A stretch of DNA of 63,602 nt from Pseudomonadota bacterium (GTDB lineage Bacteria > Pseudomonadota > Alphaproteobacteria > Reyranellales > Reyranellaceae). The DNA is taken from NCBI GenBank assembly GCA_018240685.1, contig JAFEFG010000009.1, positions 1 to 63,602 on the forward strand, given 5' to 3'. Numbering within the stretch: the first letter of the stretch is position 1; the number at the start of each line of letters is the position of its first letter. A model generated the notes under the pieces. That model did no database searches and was not told the DNA's origin. It saw only the letters and a list, made by a program, of their open reading frames with translations. A program made the translations under genes and the position numbers. Shown here in pieces: positions 1 to 9,826 of this stretch.

Positions 1-445
1 GCCGGGTGACGGAAGCGACGTCATGTCCGCCGTCGGCGCCATCGCCGGCAAGCTCGAGCGCTTCCCGCTCGAAGAGATCGGCAGCAACCTCAACGGGACG
101 CTGGCCTCATTGAACGCCATCGCCAGCGGACCGGACGTTCGCGGCGTGGCGAAGAGCCTTTCCGGTTCGCTGGCCGACTTGCAGGAGCTGACGCACAAAG
201 CCAACACCGGACTGTCGCCGCTGTTCCAGCGCCTGCCGGACATCGCGGCAAATCTCGATCGGACCGTCAGTCGCGTCAATGCCACGGCGCATTCCATCGA
301 GAGCGGTTACGGCGCGGACTCCCCCATGAACCGGCAGCTCGATCGCGCGCTGCAGCAGATGTCCGATGCCGCTCGCGCCGTGCGCGCTCTGGCCGACATG
401 CTGGAGCGCCATCCCGAAGCACTGCTCCGCGGCCGCAGCCAATGA
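1..445 (+). CDS. pqiB: PqiB/MlaD-type MCE protein, C-terminal part (truncated by window edge)
   Basis: The reading frame is open to the left edge, so only about the last 147 residues are present. They form a long alpha-helical stretch rich in Leu, Ala, Asp and Asn with regular hydrophobic spacing, as in the tail of MCE-domain proteins that build periplasm-spanning lipid-transport tubes. The final residues read LERHPEALLRG, the usual ending of PqiB-like proteins. It overlaps the next gene by ATGA, and that gene encodes a PqiC-like lipoprotein, which supports the assignment. The MCE domains themselves lie outside the window, so the call rests on the ending and the neighbour. Confidence 0.75.
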   Translation, partial: PGDGSDVMSAVGAIAGKLERFPLEEIGSNLNGTLASLNAIASGPDVRGVAKSLSGSLADLQELTHKANTGLSPLFQRLPDIAANLDRTVSRVNATAHSIESGYGADSPMNRQLDRALQQMSDAARAVRALADMLERHPEALLRGRSQ

Positions 446-1044
446 GCACCACGTCACCTTCTCAGTCCTGCGCGCGTTGGAAACGACGCCGCCTCTGCGG
501 TTGGCTTCTGCTGTTGATGCTGGCGGGTTGCGCTTCGCCGGAGCCGAACTGGTATCGATTGACGACGGCGCCCGGTCGACCTCTGGCGAAGTCGGCATCG
601 CGTATCGAGCTGCGCGACGTACGCCTCGCGCCCGCCCTGGATCGCGCCGGCATCGTTCGCGCGGGCCGCGGCACACGCATCGTCCTCGACGAAGGACATC
701 GCTGGATCGGACCGCTCGACGAGATGGTGACACGGACGCTGGCCGCCGATCTCGCCCAGCGCCTGCCCGACAGCAGCATCGTCGGAGAACGCGACGCAAG
801 CGGCAGAGATCCCGACGTCATCGTCAGCGTCGACATCGACCGCTTCGAGGCCGATGCGGCGGGACAAGCCGTCCTTTCCGCCAATTTCACGATTCGCCGC
901 TTCGGCCGGCCATCCGCTCTCAGAGAGGGACGGATCGACGAACACGTCGCGCCTTCGAGTCCCGGCACGGATGCCCTCGTCCAGGCGCTGAGCGTCGCCC
1001 TTGGGCGCCTGGCCGACCGGCTTGCCGAAACTCTTTCCGCTTAA
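442..1044 (+). CDS. pqiC: PqiC-family ABC-type transport auxiliary lipoprotein
   Basis: A 200-residue outer-membrane lipoprotein that partners the MCE protein encoded just upstream in membrane-integrity lipid transport. The N-terminus has basic residues, a hydrophobic stretch and a lipobox LMLAGC at about residues 25-30, so lipidation at that Cys is expected. The following PNWYRL segment and the region RIELRDVRLAPALDRAGIV match the conserved start of the ABC_trans_aux (DUF330) domain. The start codon overlaps the stop of the preceding gene (ATGA at 442-445), indicating translational coupling. The function is inferred from family and context. Confidence 0.82.
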   Translation: MSTTSPSQSCARWKRRRLCGWLLLLMLAGCASPEPNWYRLTTAPGRPLAKSASRIELRDVRLAPALDRAGIVRAGRGTRIVLDEGHRWIGPLDEMVTRTLAADLAQRLPDSSIVGERDASGRDPDVIVSVDIDRFEADAAGQAVLSANFTIRRFGRPSALREGRIDEHVAPSSPGTDALVQALSVALGRLADRLAETLSA

Positions 1045-1061
1045 CCTCAAAGGAGATTGAA

Positions 1062-1724
1062 ATGTCTACGTCGATCAAATTGAAACAGCTCCTGGCCGCA
1101 ACGCTCGGGGCCTGTCTCGCCGCCTGTTCGAGCCCGGATCCGGTTGCCTACTCGGGAATCGCGTCGTCCTCGCAATTGAGACCTAACAAGGCGGACGACT
1201 CCGCCCGCATTCCCTATCGCTACGCCACGCAGGTGGATTGGCAGACCTACAATCGGATCATCGTCGAGCCCATCGCGATCTACCGCGGCTCCGATGCCCA
1301 GTTCGGCGACATGTCGGGAGAAGACAGGCTCGAACTGGCCAGTTACATGAGAACTCAGTTCACCGACAAATTGCGCCGCCGCTTCACCATCGCGACCGAT
1401 CCGGCGCCGAATACCCTGCGCCTGAAGCTCACCCTGACCGGCGCAACGGAAAACACGCCCGTGGTCAGCACCTTCACGCACCTCGACCTCGCCGGCAATC
1501 TCTACAACGGCATTCAGTCCATACGAGGCCGTGAAGGCATGATGAGCGGCTCCGTCACGTACGCCGTGGAGATATACGACGCCTCGACGAACCGTCTGCT
1601 GAGCGCCTTCATCAGCAAGCAATATCCGAACGCCATGAACGTCATGGCCAGTTTCGGATCGCTCGGCGCGGCCAAGACCGGGATCGAAAAGGGCGCGGAG
1701 GCGCTGGTCGATTACCTGAAATGA
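1062..1724 (+). CDS. DUF3313-like lipoprotein
   Basis: A 220-residue exported protein starting at an ATG 7-8 bases after a clear AAGGAG, which rules out the much longer upstream extension of the frame. A signal peptide ends in a lipobox LAACSS around residue 18. The body carries features of DUF3313 proteins: SSQLRPN, an IPYRY segment, YNRIIVEPIAIYRG, and a C-terminal stretch with a YAVEIYD motif before a helical tail. Proteins of this group are outer-membrane lipoproteins of unknown role. It follows pqiC by 17 bases and may share its transcript, which would suggest an envelope function, but this is inference. Confidence 0.72.
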   Translation: MSTSIKLKQLLAATLGACLAACSSPDPVAYSGIASSSQLRPNKADDSARIPYRYATQVDWQTYNRIIVEPIAIYRGSDAQFGDMSGEDRLELASYMRTQFTDKLRRRFTIATDPAPNTLRLKLTLTGATENTPVVSTFTHLDLAGNLYNGIQSIRGREGMMSGSVTYAVEIYDASTNRLLSAFISKQYPNAMNVMASFGSLGAAKTGIEKGAEALVDYLK

Positions 1725-1800
1725 TCGTTGCCCGCCGGCGTTTCATGCCGGCGGCGCGAGGCAATCTCGCTCTGTGAGGCGGCAACGCTGGCTTTCGCTT

Positions 1801-1842
1801 TTCCTCCCGCTAAGCTTTCGGTCAAGAACTTAGTGGGAGGAA
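1801..1842 (+). promoter_or_regulatory. Leader hairpin that buries the Shine-Dalgarno of the next gene
   Basis: TTCCTCCCGCTAAG at 1801-1814 pairs with CTTAGTGGGAGGAA at 1829-1842 over 14 base pairs, with one G-U wobble and a 14-base loop. The right arm contains GGGAGGAA, the ribosome-binding site of the receptor gene whose ATG is at 1849. If formed in the mRNA, this stem would block initiation until opened. There is no T-run after it, so it does not look like a terminator. Confidence 0.6.
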
Positions 1843-1848
1843 GAATCA

Positions 1849-2832
1849 ATGCGCATCAGGACGATATTGCTCGGCCTCGCGGCTGTGCTGGCCGGAGTCG
1901 GGGCGGGCATCGGCCCCGCCGCGGCGGAATTTCCCGACAAGCCGATCCGCATCATGGCGCCCTATGCGCCGGGCGGGAACATCGACGTCACCGCGCGCAT
2001 CATCGCCGACAAGCTGAAGGACGTGCTGGGCGTCACGGTGCTGGTCGAGAACAAGGCCGGCGCCTCCGGCATGATCGGCAGCGACGTGATCGCGCGCTCG
2101 GCGCCGGACGGGTACAACCTGCTCGTCTCGGCCAATTCCCTGGTCGCGGTGCCGGCGATCTACGGCAACGCGCCCTATGACTGGCACACCGCCTTCCAGC
2201 CGATCAGCCACATCCAGTCGGTGCCGGCCGTGGTGCTCGTCAACCCGGCCTCGCCCCTCAAGACCTTCGCCGATTTCATCAAGGCGGGCCGCGAAACCCC
2301 GGGCAAGCTCCCCATCGCGGACTCCGGCATCGGCACCACGAACCATATCGTGATCGAGCTGATGAGCGCGGCAGCAGGCGCCAAGTACACGCTGGTGCAC
2401 TACAAGGGCAGCGGCGCGGCAGCGGTCGACGTCGTGGCGGGCCAGGTGCCCGCGCAGGTGGACCAGCTGAACAGCGCCATCGGGCACATCAAGGCCGGCA
2501 AGCTGCGCGCGCTCGCGGTGACATCCGACAAGCGTGTCGCCGAGCTTCCCGACGTCCCCACGGTCAAGGAGTCGGGCATTCCCGAGCTTTCGGATTTCAC
2601 CTACGCCACCTACACGGGGCTGTTCGGCCCGGCCAGGATGCCGCCGGAAGTCCTGAACAAGCTGCACGACGCCATGGTCAAGGTCCTGACCGATCCCGCG
2701 ACCGTCAAGCGCTTCGCCGACCTCACCGCGCAGGCGAGGCCCAGCACGCCGGAAGAGCTTGCCGCCTGGCTCGACAAGGAAGACAAGCTGGTGGTGCCCC
2801 TGATCAGGAGGCTCGGTATCAAAGCGGAGTAG
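1849..2832 (+). CDS. Bug/TctC-type periplasmic solute-binding protein
   Basis: A 327-residue tripartite-tricarboxylate-transporter receptor that binds a small organic acid in the periplasm. A signal peptide ends near PAAAEF. The mature start FPDKPIRIMAPYAPGGNIDVTAR and the later VENKAGASGMIG and PDGYNLL segments are the standard Bug fold landmarks, as is the hydrophobic YKGSGAAAVDVVAGQV block. Length is normal for the family. No TctA/TctB membrane subunits are encoded nearby, as is common for these receptors in beta- and alphaproteobacteria, so the ligand and the membrane partner cannot be told. Its ribosome-binding site lies within a strong leader hairpin. Confidence 0.93.
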   Translation: MRIRTILLGLAAVLAGVGAGIGPAAAEFPDKPIRIMAPYAPGGNIDVTARIIADKLKDVLGVTVLVENKAGASGMIGSDVIARSAPDGYNLLVSANSLVAVPAIYGNAPYDWHTAFQPISHIQSVPAVVLVNPASPLKTFADFIKAGRETPGKLPIADSGIGTTNHIVIELMSAAAGAKYTLVHYKGSGAAAVDVVAGQVPAQVDQLNSAIGHIKAGKLRALAVTSDKRVAELPDVPTVKESGIPELSDFTYATYTGLFGPARMPPEVLNKLHDAMVKVLTDPATVKRFADLTAQARPSTPEELAAWLDKEDKLVVPLIRRLGIKAE

Positions 2833-2840
2833 TACGACGT

Positions 2841-3203
2841 ATGCCCTGGCTGCCCCCGGCGATCGCGCCCATCGTCCTGTTGGTGATCTCCAACGTCTTC
2901 ATGACCTTCGCCTGGTACGGGCATCTCAAATTCACCAACCGGCCGCTATGGCTGGTGATCGTTGTCAGCTGGGGCATCGCCCTGATGGAATACTGCTTCG
3001 CGGTGCCCGCCAACCGCTGGGGGCACATGGCTTATTCGGCGGCCGAGCTCAAGACCATGCAGGAGGTGATCACGCTCAGCATCTTCGCCGTCTTCTCCGT
3101 GTTCTATCTCGGCGAACGGCTGACGCTGAACCACATCGTCGGCTTCGCCTGCATCGCGCTCGGCGCCTTCTTCGTGTTCAAGGCGCCATTGCCGAGCTGG
3201 TGA
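2841..3203 (+). CDS. DMT-family small membrane protein (DUF486)
   Basis: A 120-residue inner-membrane protein with four predicted transmembrane helices, starting 8 bases after the receptor gene. The segments FMTFAWYGHLKF, WGIALMEYCFAVPANRWGH and SAAELKTMQEVITLSIFAVFSV are the conserved core of DUF486, a branch of the drug/metabolite transporter superfamily the size of half-transporters such as EmrE. Substrate unknown. Co-transcription with the receptor is likely from spacing, although a functional link between the two is not established. Confidence 0.88.
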   Translation: MPWLPPAIAPIVLLVISNVFMTFAWYGHLKFTNRPLWLVIVVSWGIALMEYCFAVPANRWGHMAYSAAELKTMQEVITLSIFAVFSVFYLGERLTLNHIVGFACIALGAFFVFKAPLPSW

Positions 3204-3219
3204 GCTGGCGGGACCGGCG

Positions 3220-5138
<1,919 letters not shown>

Positions 5139-5142
<4 letters not shown>

Positions 5143-5438
5143 GGCGTGTCCGTCGCTGCCGCGACCGCGACCGCCATCGCCTCGCGGCGGCGCAGGGCAA
5201 TCGTCGTCGCCGCCACACGTACGGCGATGGGATCGCCGCCGAACAGGCCCTGATGCAACAGCTCGACCGGCGCGCCTTCCACGAAGCCGAGCTCGATCAG
5301 CCGCCGCTCCAGTTCCGGCCCGGGCAGGCCCGCGCAATCGGCGCGATTCACATTGAGTGCAATTATGCGGCCGCGAAAACCCACCCGTGCTTCCCCCAAC
5401 GGGATCGTCCGATGGCCTATGATGGTCTGGTCAGGCAT
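5139..5438 (-). CDS. feoA: Ferrous iron transport protein A
   Basis: A 99-residue SH3-like cytoplasmic accessory protein of the Feo system. Its conserved core includes a GFRGRI strand, ELERRLIELGFVEGAPVELL and a DPIAVRV strand, which define FeoA. It is the first gene of a two-gene operon and its stop overlaps the feoB start by four bases, so the two are translationally coupled. A weak dyad resembling an alphaproteobacterial Fur site overlaps its start codon. Start choice is the only ATG giving a complete first strand; the Shine-Dalgarno is poor. Confidence 0.92.
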
Positions 5439-5455
5439 TGCGACTGCTTCGTAAT
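5437..5455 (-). promoter_or_regulatory. Possible Fur-type operator at the feoA start
   Basis: ATTGCGA-ctgct-TCGTAAT is a 7-5-7 inverted repeat with one mismatched position and the 19-base length typical of Fur sites. It overlaps the feoA initiation codon and lies between the divergent feoA and hydrolase genes. Iron-responsive control would be expected for feoAB, but the match to any consensus is judged by eye only. Confidence 0.3.
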
Positions 5456-5499
5456 AGCATCAGAGGCGCAAAGCCACCAGTACGGGAGGGAGTTAAAGT

Positions 5500-6213
5500 A
5501 TGGCATCTGTCGTTTTGGCGCATGGCGCGTGGTCGGCCGCCTGGGCGTGGAAGAAAATGCGGCCCCTGCTGCGGGCCGCCGGGCATGAGTTTTTTTCGCC
5601 GACTTACACCGGCCTGGGCCATCGGGCGCACCTGCTGGCGCCGACGATCGATCTGTCGACGCATATCGAGGACGTCGTCTCCGTGCTCGAATTCGAGGAC
5701 CTGACCGATGTGACGCTGCTCGGCCACTCCTATGGCGGCATGGTCGCCACGGGAGTCGCCGACCGGGCTCGCGGCCGCATCGCCCGCGTCGTCTACATCG
5801 ACGCCTTCGCTCCCAAGGACGGGCAGAGCCTGTTCGATCTCGTCGGGCCCAAGGCCGAAACCAACATGCGGGCCGGTGCGGCAAAGGACGGCGAAGGCTG
5901 GAAGCTGCCCATCAATCCGATGCCGCCCGACACCTCGGCGGAAGACAAGGCCTGGGCCGGCCCGCGACGGCGTCCGCAACCCATCCGCACCTTCGAGGAG
6001 AAGATCCGGCTCGAATCCAAAGAACCGCCCCCGCCGCGCCACTTCATCTATGCCAGGAAGTACGGGCCGGGCGACGTGTTCCGCCAGTTCGCCGAGCGCG
6101 CCCGGAGCGAGCCCGGCTGGAGCTGCTATGAAATCGATGCCAGTCACAATCCGCACATAACCTGCCCGGATGTGCTGATGAATTTGTTGACCCAGATCAT
6201 GGCCGGCAAATGA
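5500..6213 (+). CDS. Alpha/beta-fold hydrolase
   Basis: A 237-residue cytoplasmic hydrolase resembling the EstC / hydroxynitrile-lyase-like group. HGAWSAAWAW near residue 8 supplies the oxyanion region, the nucleophile elbow is GHSYGG with Ser77, and a late His in the DASHNPHI segment completes the triad. Start follows GGAGGGAG by 8 bases. It overlaps the CoA-transferase gene by ATGA, so an ester, thioester or lactone intermediate in the same pathway is plausible. The substrate cannot be read from the sequence. Confidence 0.88.
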   Translation: MASVVLAHGAWSAAWAWKKMRPLLRAAGHEFFSPTYTGLGHRAHLLAPTIDLSTHIEDVVSVLEFEDLTDVTLLGHSYGGMVATGVADRARGRIARVVYIDAFAPKDGQSLFDLVGPKAETNMRAGAAKDGEGWKLPINPMPPDTSAEDKAWAGPRRRPQPIRTFEEKIRLESKEPPPPRHFIYARKYGPGDVFRQFAERARSEPGWSCYEIDASHNPHITCPDVLMNLLTQIMAGK

Positions 6214-7589
6214 ACCGAACTCTCAGTCACGAGATCCTGGCCCTGCTGGGCCGGCAAAAGCGCGACGACGATGCCCTCGAACTGACTGGCAGCGGCGATC
6301 CGGTCTTCCGCACGCCCTGGCGCATCGCCGAGGCGGGCGCCGCGGCGCTGGGGGCGGTCGGGCTCGCCGTTTCCGACCTGTGGCGCCTGCGGACCGGCAG
6401 GCCGCAGGCCGTGGCGGTCGACCGGCATGCCGCCGCCGCCTCGCTGCGCTCCAATACCTACGTGCTGTGCAACGGCGAACGGCCCGTCTCCTGGGACCCC
6501 CTGACCGGCCATTACCCGACGCGCGATGGCCGGCACATGTTCCTCCATACCAACCACCCGCATCACCGGGCCGGCGCGCTGCGCATCGCCGGCGCCGCAG
6601 CCGAGACCAGGGAGGCGCTGGCCGCGGCCGTCGCCAAATGGGACGGCCTCGCGATCGAGGAAGCCATCGCCGCTGGCGGCTGCGTCGGCGGCCTGACGCG
6701 CAGCCGCGACGAGTGGAACGCCCATCCGCACGGCATCGCGGTCGCCGGGCTGCCGCTGATCGATATCGTCCAGATCGGCGACGCGCCGGCCCGGCCGCTC
6801 GCCAAGGGCGACCGGCCGCTCTCGGGCGTCCGTGCGCTCGATCTCACGCGAGTCCTGGCAGGACCGACCAGCGGCCGCGTGCTGGCCGAGAACGGCGCCG
6901 ACGTCCTGCATGTCGTGGCACCGCATCTGCCCTATCAAACCGAACTGCTGATGGATACCGGCCACGGCAAACGCTGCACCTGGGTCGATCTGCGCGACTC
7001 CGCCGGCGCGGAGACGCTCAAAGGCCTGATCAGCGAGGCCGACATCTTCACCCAGGGCTATCGGCCCGGCACGCTGGCGGCGCGCGGCTTTTCTCCCGAA
7101 CAGGTGGCGGCCCTCCGCCCCGGCATCGTCTGCGTCAGCATCTGCGCCTATGGCCACGACGGCCCGTGGGCGGCACGGCGTGGCTTCGATTCGATCGTGC
7201 AGAACGTCACCGGCCTCGCCGCCACGCAGGGTTCGCTGTCCAGTCCGCGCAACTTGCCGGTACAGGCGCTCGACTACATCGCGGGCTATCTCGGCGCCCT
7301 GGGCGCCATGGCAGGCCTCGCCCGCCGCATCGAACGGGGCGGGTCGTGGCATGTGCGCGTCTCGCTGGTCCAGGTCGCGCACTGGCTGGCAGGGCTGGGC
7401 ACGGTCGATGCCGCCGCCGGGATGGCCGAGCTTCCCGACGACGAGCTCGCTTCCCTGCTGATGGAAAGCGACGGCCCGCTCGGCCATCTGCGCCATCTCA
7501 AACCCGTCATACGATTGAGCGATACACCACCGTTTTTCGCCAAGCCCGCCGAACCTCTCGGCACGTCGCCGGCGCGGTGGGCCGCCTGA
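6210..7589 (+). CDS. Class III (CaiB/BaiF) CoA-transferase
   Basis: A 459-residue enzyme of the family that moves CoA between organic acids. About the first 205 residues form a less typical domain with HGIAVAGLPLIDI near its end. The canonical start of the family then follows: PLSGVRALDLTRVLAGPTSGR, a VDLRD strand, ADIFTQGYRPGTLAARGF, GIVCVSICAYG and GPWAARRGFDSIVQ. The long-N-terminus arrangement is seen in other 450-480 residue members. It sits between a coupled hydrolase and a PPOX flavoprotein, suggesting an acyl-CoA catabolic operon; substrate unknown. Confidence 0.88.
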   Translation: MNRTLSHEILALLGRQKRDDDALELTGSGDPVFRTPWRIAEAGAAALGAVGLAVSDLWRLRTGRPQAVAVDRHAAAASLRSNTYVLCNGERPVSWDPLTGHYPTRDGRHMFLHTNHPHHRAGALRIAGAAAETREALAAAVAKWDGLAIEEAIAAGGCVGGLTRSRDEWNAHPHGIAVAGLPLIDIVQIGDAPARPLAKGDRPLSGVRALDLTRVLAGPTSGRVLAENGADVLHVVAPHLPYQTELLMDTGHGKRCTWVDLRDSAGAETLKGLISEADIFTQGYRPGTLAARGFSPEQVAALRPGIVCVSICAYGHDGPWAARRGFDSIVQNVTGLAATQGSLSSPRNLPVQALDYIAGYLGALGAMAGLARRIERGGSWHVRVSLVQVAHWLAGLGTVDAAAGMAELPDDELASLLMESDGPLGHLRHLKPVIRLSDTPPFFAKPAEPLGTSPARWAA

Positions 7590-7597
7590 GGAGGACC

Positions 7598-8215
7598 ATG
7601 TCCGACAGGATCGTCACTTCCGTCGCCGAGCTCGAGGCGCTGTACGGACAGCCCAACGAGGCCTCCACGGTCAAGGAGATCGACCGCATCACGCCTCACT
7701 ACCGCGCCTACATCGAAGCCTCGCCGTTCGTGGCGCTGGCGACCTCGGGGCCGGAGGGCCTCGATTGCTCGCCGCGCGGCGACAAGCCGGGCTTCGTACG
7801 CGTCCATGATGACCGCACGCTGATGCTGCCGGACCGGCGCGGCAACAACAGGATCGATTCACTGCGCAACGTCGTGCGCGATCCGCGCGTCGCCCTGCTG
7901 TTCATCATTCCAGGCGTCGGCAACACGCTGCGCGTCAACGGCCACGCCCAGATCAGCATCGAGCCATCGCTGCTGGCCTCCTTCGCCGTCGACGACAAGG
8001 CGCCGCGCTCGGTGCTGGTGACGAAGGTGGAGGCGATCTACTTCCAGTGCGCCCGCGCCCTGGTGCGATCGGAGCTGTGGAACCCTGCACGGCATATCGA
8101 TCCCCGGCATTTGCCGAGCGCCGGCCAGATCTTGGCCGCTCTCAGCCAGGACCGGGTCGGCGGCGAGGCCTACGACCGCGAATGGCCGGAGCGGGCCGCC
8201 AGGACCATGTGGTGA
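7598..8215 (+). CDS. Pyridoxamine 5'-phosphate oxidase-like FMN-dependent flavoprotein
   Basis: A 205-residue protein of the split-barrel FMN-binding superfamily, closest to the MSMEG_1061-type group. The typical run is visible: FVALATSGPEGLDCSPRGDKPGFV, then LMLPDRRGNNRIDSLRNVV, DPRVALLFIIPG, and a C-terminal VEAIYFQCARALVRSELW segment. Starts at an ATG 5 bases after GAGGAGG, eight bases downstream of the CoA-transferase stop. Members are small oxidoreductases or FMN-binding proteins of mostly unknown substrate. Its stop overlaps the start of a truncated acetyltransferase frame. Confidence 0.88.
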   Translation: MSDRIVTSVAELEALYGQPNEASTVKEIDRITPHYRAYIEASPFVALATSGPEGLDCSPRGDKPGFVRVHDDRTLMLPDRRGNNRIDSLRNVVRDPRVALLFIIPGVGNTLRVNGHAQISIEPSLLASFAVDDKAPRSVLVTKVEAIYFQCARALVRSELWNPARHIDPRHLPSAGQILAALSQDRVGGEAYDREWPERAARTMW

Positions 8216-8355
8216 TCCGCCGTCGCCTGGCGTCGGACGACGCGACGATCCGGCAATTGAACGACCATGCGTTCGGCTCGGCGTCCGAATCCGGGCTGAT
8301 CGAGGCGCTGCGCGCCGCCGGCGGCTGGCTGGCCGTGACGTGCCGGGGCACCTGA
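8212..8355 (+). pseudogene. N-terminal remnant of a GNAT acetyltransferase
   Basis: A 47-codon frame begins with GTG overlapping the stop of the PPOX gene. Its start IRRRLASDDATIRQLN, followed by HAFGSASESGLIEALRAAGGW, looks like the first strand and helices of YhbS-like GNAT acetyltransferases, which run to about 160-170 residues. A stop follows the third element and no continuation is recognisable in the 76 bases before otsA ends. It is best read as a truncated relic of a gene that was once translationally coupled to the PPOX gene. Confidence 0.55.
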
Positions 8356-8431
8356 CCGCTAGCCACGCTTCGGCTTTTCCGCCGCTCGGGCACGCCCTCT
8401 CGACTCGCCCTTCGGGCTCGCAACCTGACCG

Positions 8432-9826
8432 TCAGGCAGCGGCGCGCTGGGCCAACTGCTCCTGCACCGACAGCAAGGCATCCATGAAGCGTGTGCAATA
8501 GACCTGAGCGGTGGTGCGGAAGACTTTCTCCTTCAGGGCCTGATGACGCTCCTTGCGCTCCGATGCCGGCATGATCAGCGCATAGTGCATGGCATCGGCG
8601 ATCGCATCGGGATCGAAGGGATTGATGATCAGCGCCTCGGTCAGCTCCTGCGCCGCACCGGCAAATTGCGACAGCACCAGCACGCCGGGATCCTCGTCGG
8701 ACTGGGCGGCCACGAACTCCTTCGCGACAAGGTTCATGCCGTCGCGCAACGGCGTCACCAGGCCGATACGGCCGATACGGTACAGGCCCGCGAGCGTGCT
8801 GCGGGGCGCCGCCCGCGTGCTGTAGCGCAGCGGCGTCCAGTCGAATTCGGAGAGCCGCCCGTTGATGCGGCCAGTCAGGCGATCCAGCTCGATGCGGAGC
8901 TTGCGATATTCGTCGACCTCCTCGCGCGAGCGCGGGCAGATCTGCAGGAAGTGCACATGCCGCCGATGCTCGGGATAGCGCTCGAAGAGCCGGCCATAGG
9001 CCTCGAAGCGCTGCGGCAGCCCCTTGGAATAGTCCATGCGATCGACGCCGATCGCCAGCGCGCGGCCGGCGAGGCTGTCGGCGAGCCGCTTCACGACACT
9101 GTCGTTGGCGGCTCTCTCCGCCTCCTGGTGGAAGGCCTCGGCATCGATCCCGATCGGATCGGCGAAGGCGCGCATGCTGCGTCCGTTCAGGTGCACCCAT
9201 TCGCCTCTCACGGTGGCCCCGAGCATGCGATGCGCGCAGTCGCGGAAGTCGCGCGCATGTTCCTCCGTCTGGAAGGCCGCGGTGTCGTAGGCGCAGAGAT
9301 CGGCGACGAGTTCGCGACCGACCGGCAACGCCTCCAGCATCGAGGGCGGCACGAACGGCACGTGAAGGAAGAAGCCAAGCGGGCCACGGAAGCCCTGCTG
9401 ACGCAGCATGCGTGCGAGCGGAATGAGATGATAGTCGTGCGCCCAGATCAAATCGTCGGGCTGGACGACGGAGCCGAGCGATTCCGCAAAGGTGCGATTG
9501 ACGGACAGGTAATCATCATAATCCTCGCGCCGGTACTGCATCAGACCGAGCCGGAAATGCAGCAGTGGCCACAGCGCGCCATTGGCGAAGCCCACGTAGA
9601 AGCCACGATAGGTTTCGGCCTTGAGATCGACGGTGGCATAGGTGACGCCCCGCGCCTCCACGATCGCCGGCTGCGGGGACGGCTCTGCAGCCAGCCGCCC
9701 GCTCCAGCCGAACCACATGGTTCCCGGCGTCAGGAGGTCTCGCAGGGCGACCGTCAGGCCGCCGGCCGACGTCCCCCTGGATTTCGGAATCGGAACGCGG
9801 TTGGAGACGATTACAACGCGTGCCAT
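8432..9826 (-). CDS. otsA: Alpha,alpha-trehalose-phosphate synthase (UDP-forming)
   Basis: A 464-residue GT20 enzyme that joins UDP-glucose and glucose 6-phosphate to trehalose 6-phosphate in the cytoplasm. Landmarks in order: VIVSNRVP at the N-terminus, SAGGLTVAL, WAHDYHLIPLA, GVDRMDYSKGLPQRFEA, TPLRDGMNLVAKEF and a final AQELTEALIINPFD. The ATG at 9826 follows GGGAGGAGGG; the frame continues upstream inside the GH15 gene but that is not real. Its first 16 bases overlap the 3' end of the GH15 gene, and it is last in the otsB-GH15-otsA operon. Osmotic or desiccation protection is the usual role. Confidence 0.96.
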   Translation of the reverse strand: MARVVIVSNRVPIPKSRGTSAGGLTVALRDLLTPGTMWFGWSGRLAAEPSPQPAIVEARGVTYATVDLKAETYRGFYVGFANGALWPLLHFRLGLMQYRREDYDDYLSVNRTFAESLGSVVQPDDLIWAHDYHLIPLARMLRQQGFRGPLGFFLHVPFVPPSMLEALPVGRELVADLCAYDTAAFQTEEHARDFRDCAHRMLGATVRGEWVHLNGRSMRAFADPIGIDAEAFHQEAERAANDSVVKRLADSLAGRALAIGVDRMDYSKGLPQRFEAYGRLFERYPEHRRHVHFLQICPRSREEVDEYRKLRIELDRLTGRINGRLSEFDWTPLRYSTRAAPRSTLAGLYRIGRIGLVTPLRDGMNLVAKEFVAAQSDEDPGVLVLSQFAGAAQELTEALIINPFDPDAIADAMHYALIMPASERKERHQALKEKVFRTTAQVYCTRFMDALLSVQEQLAQRAAA

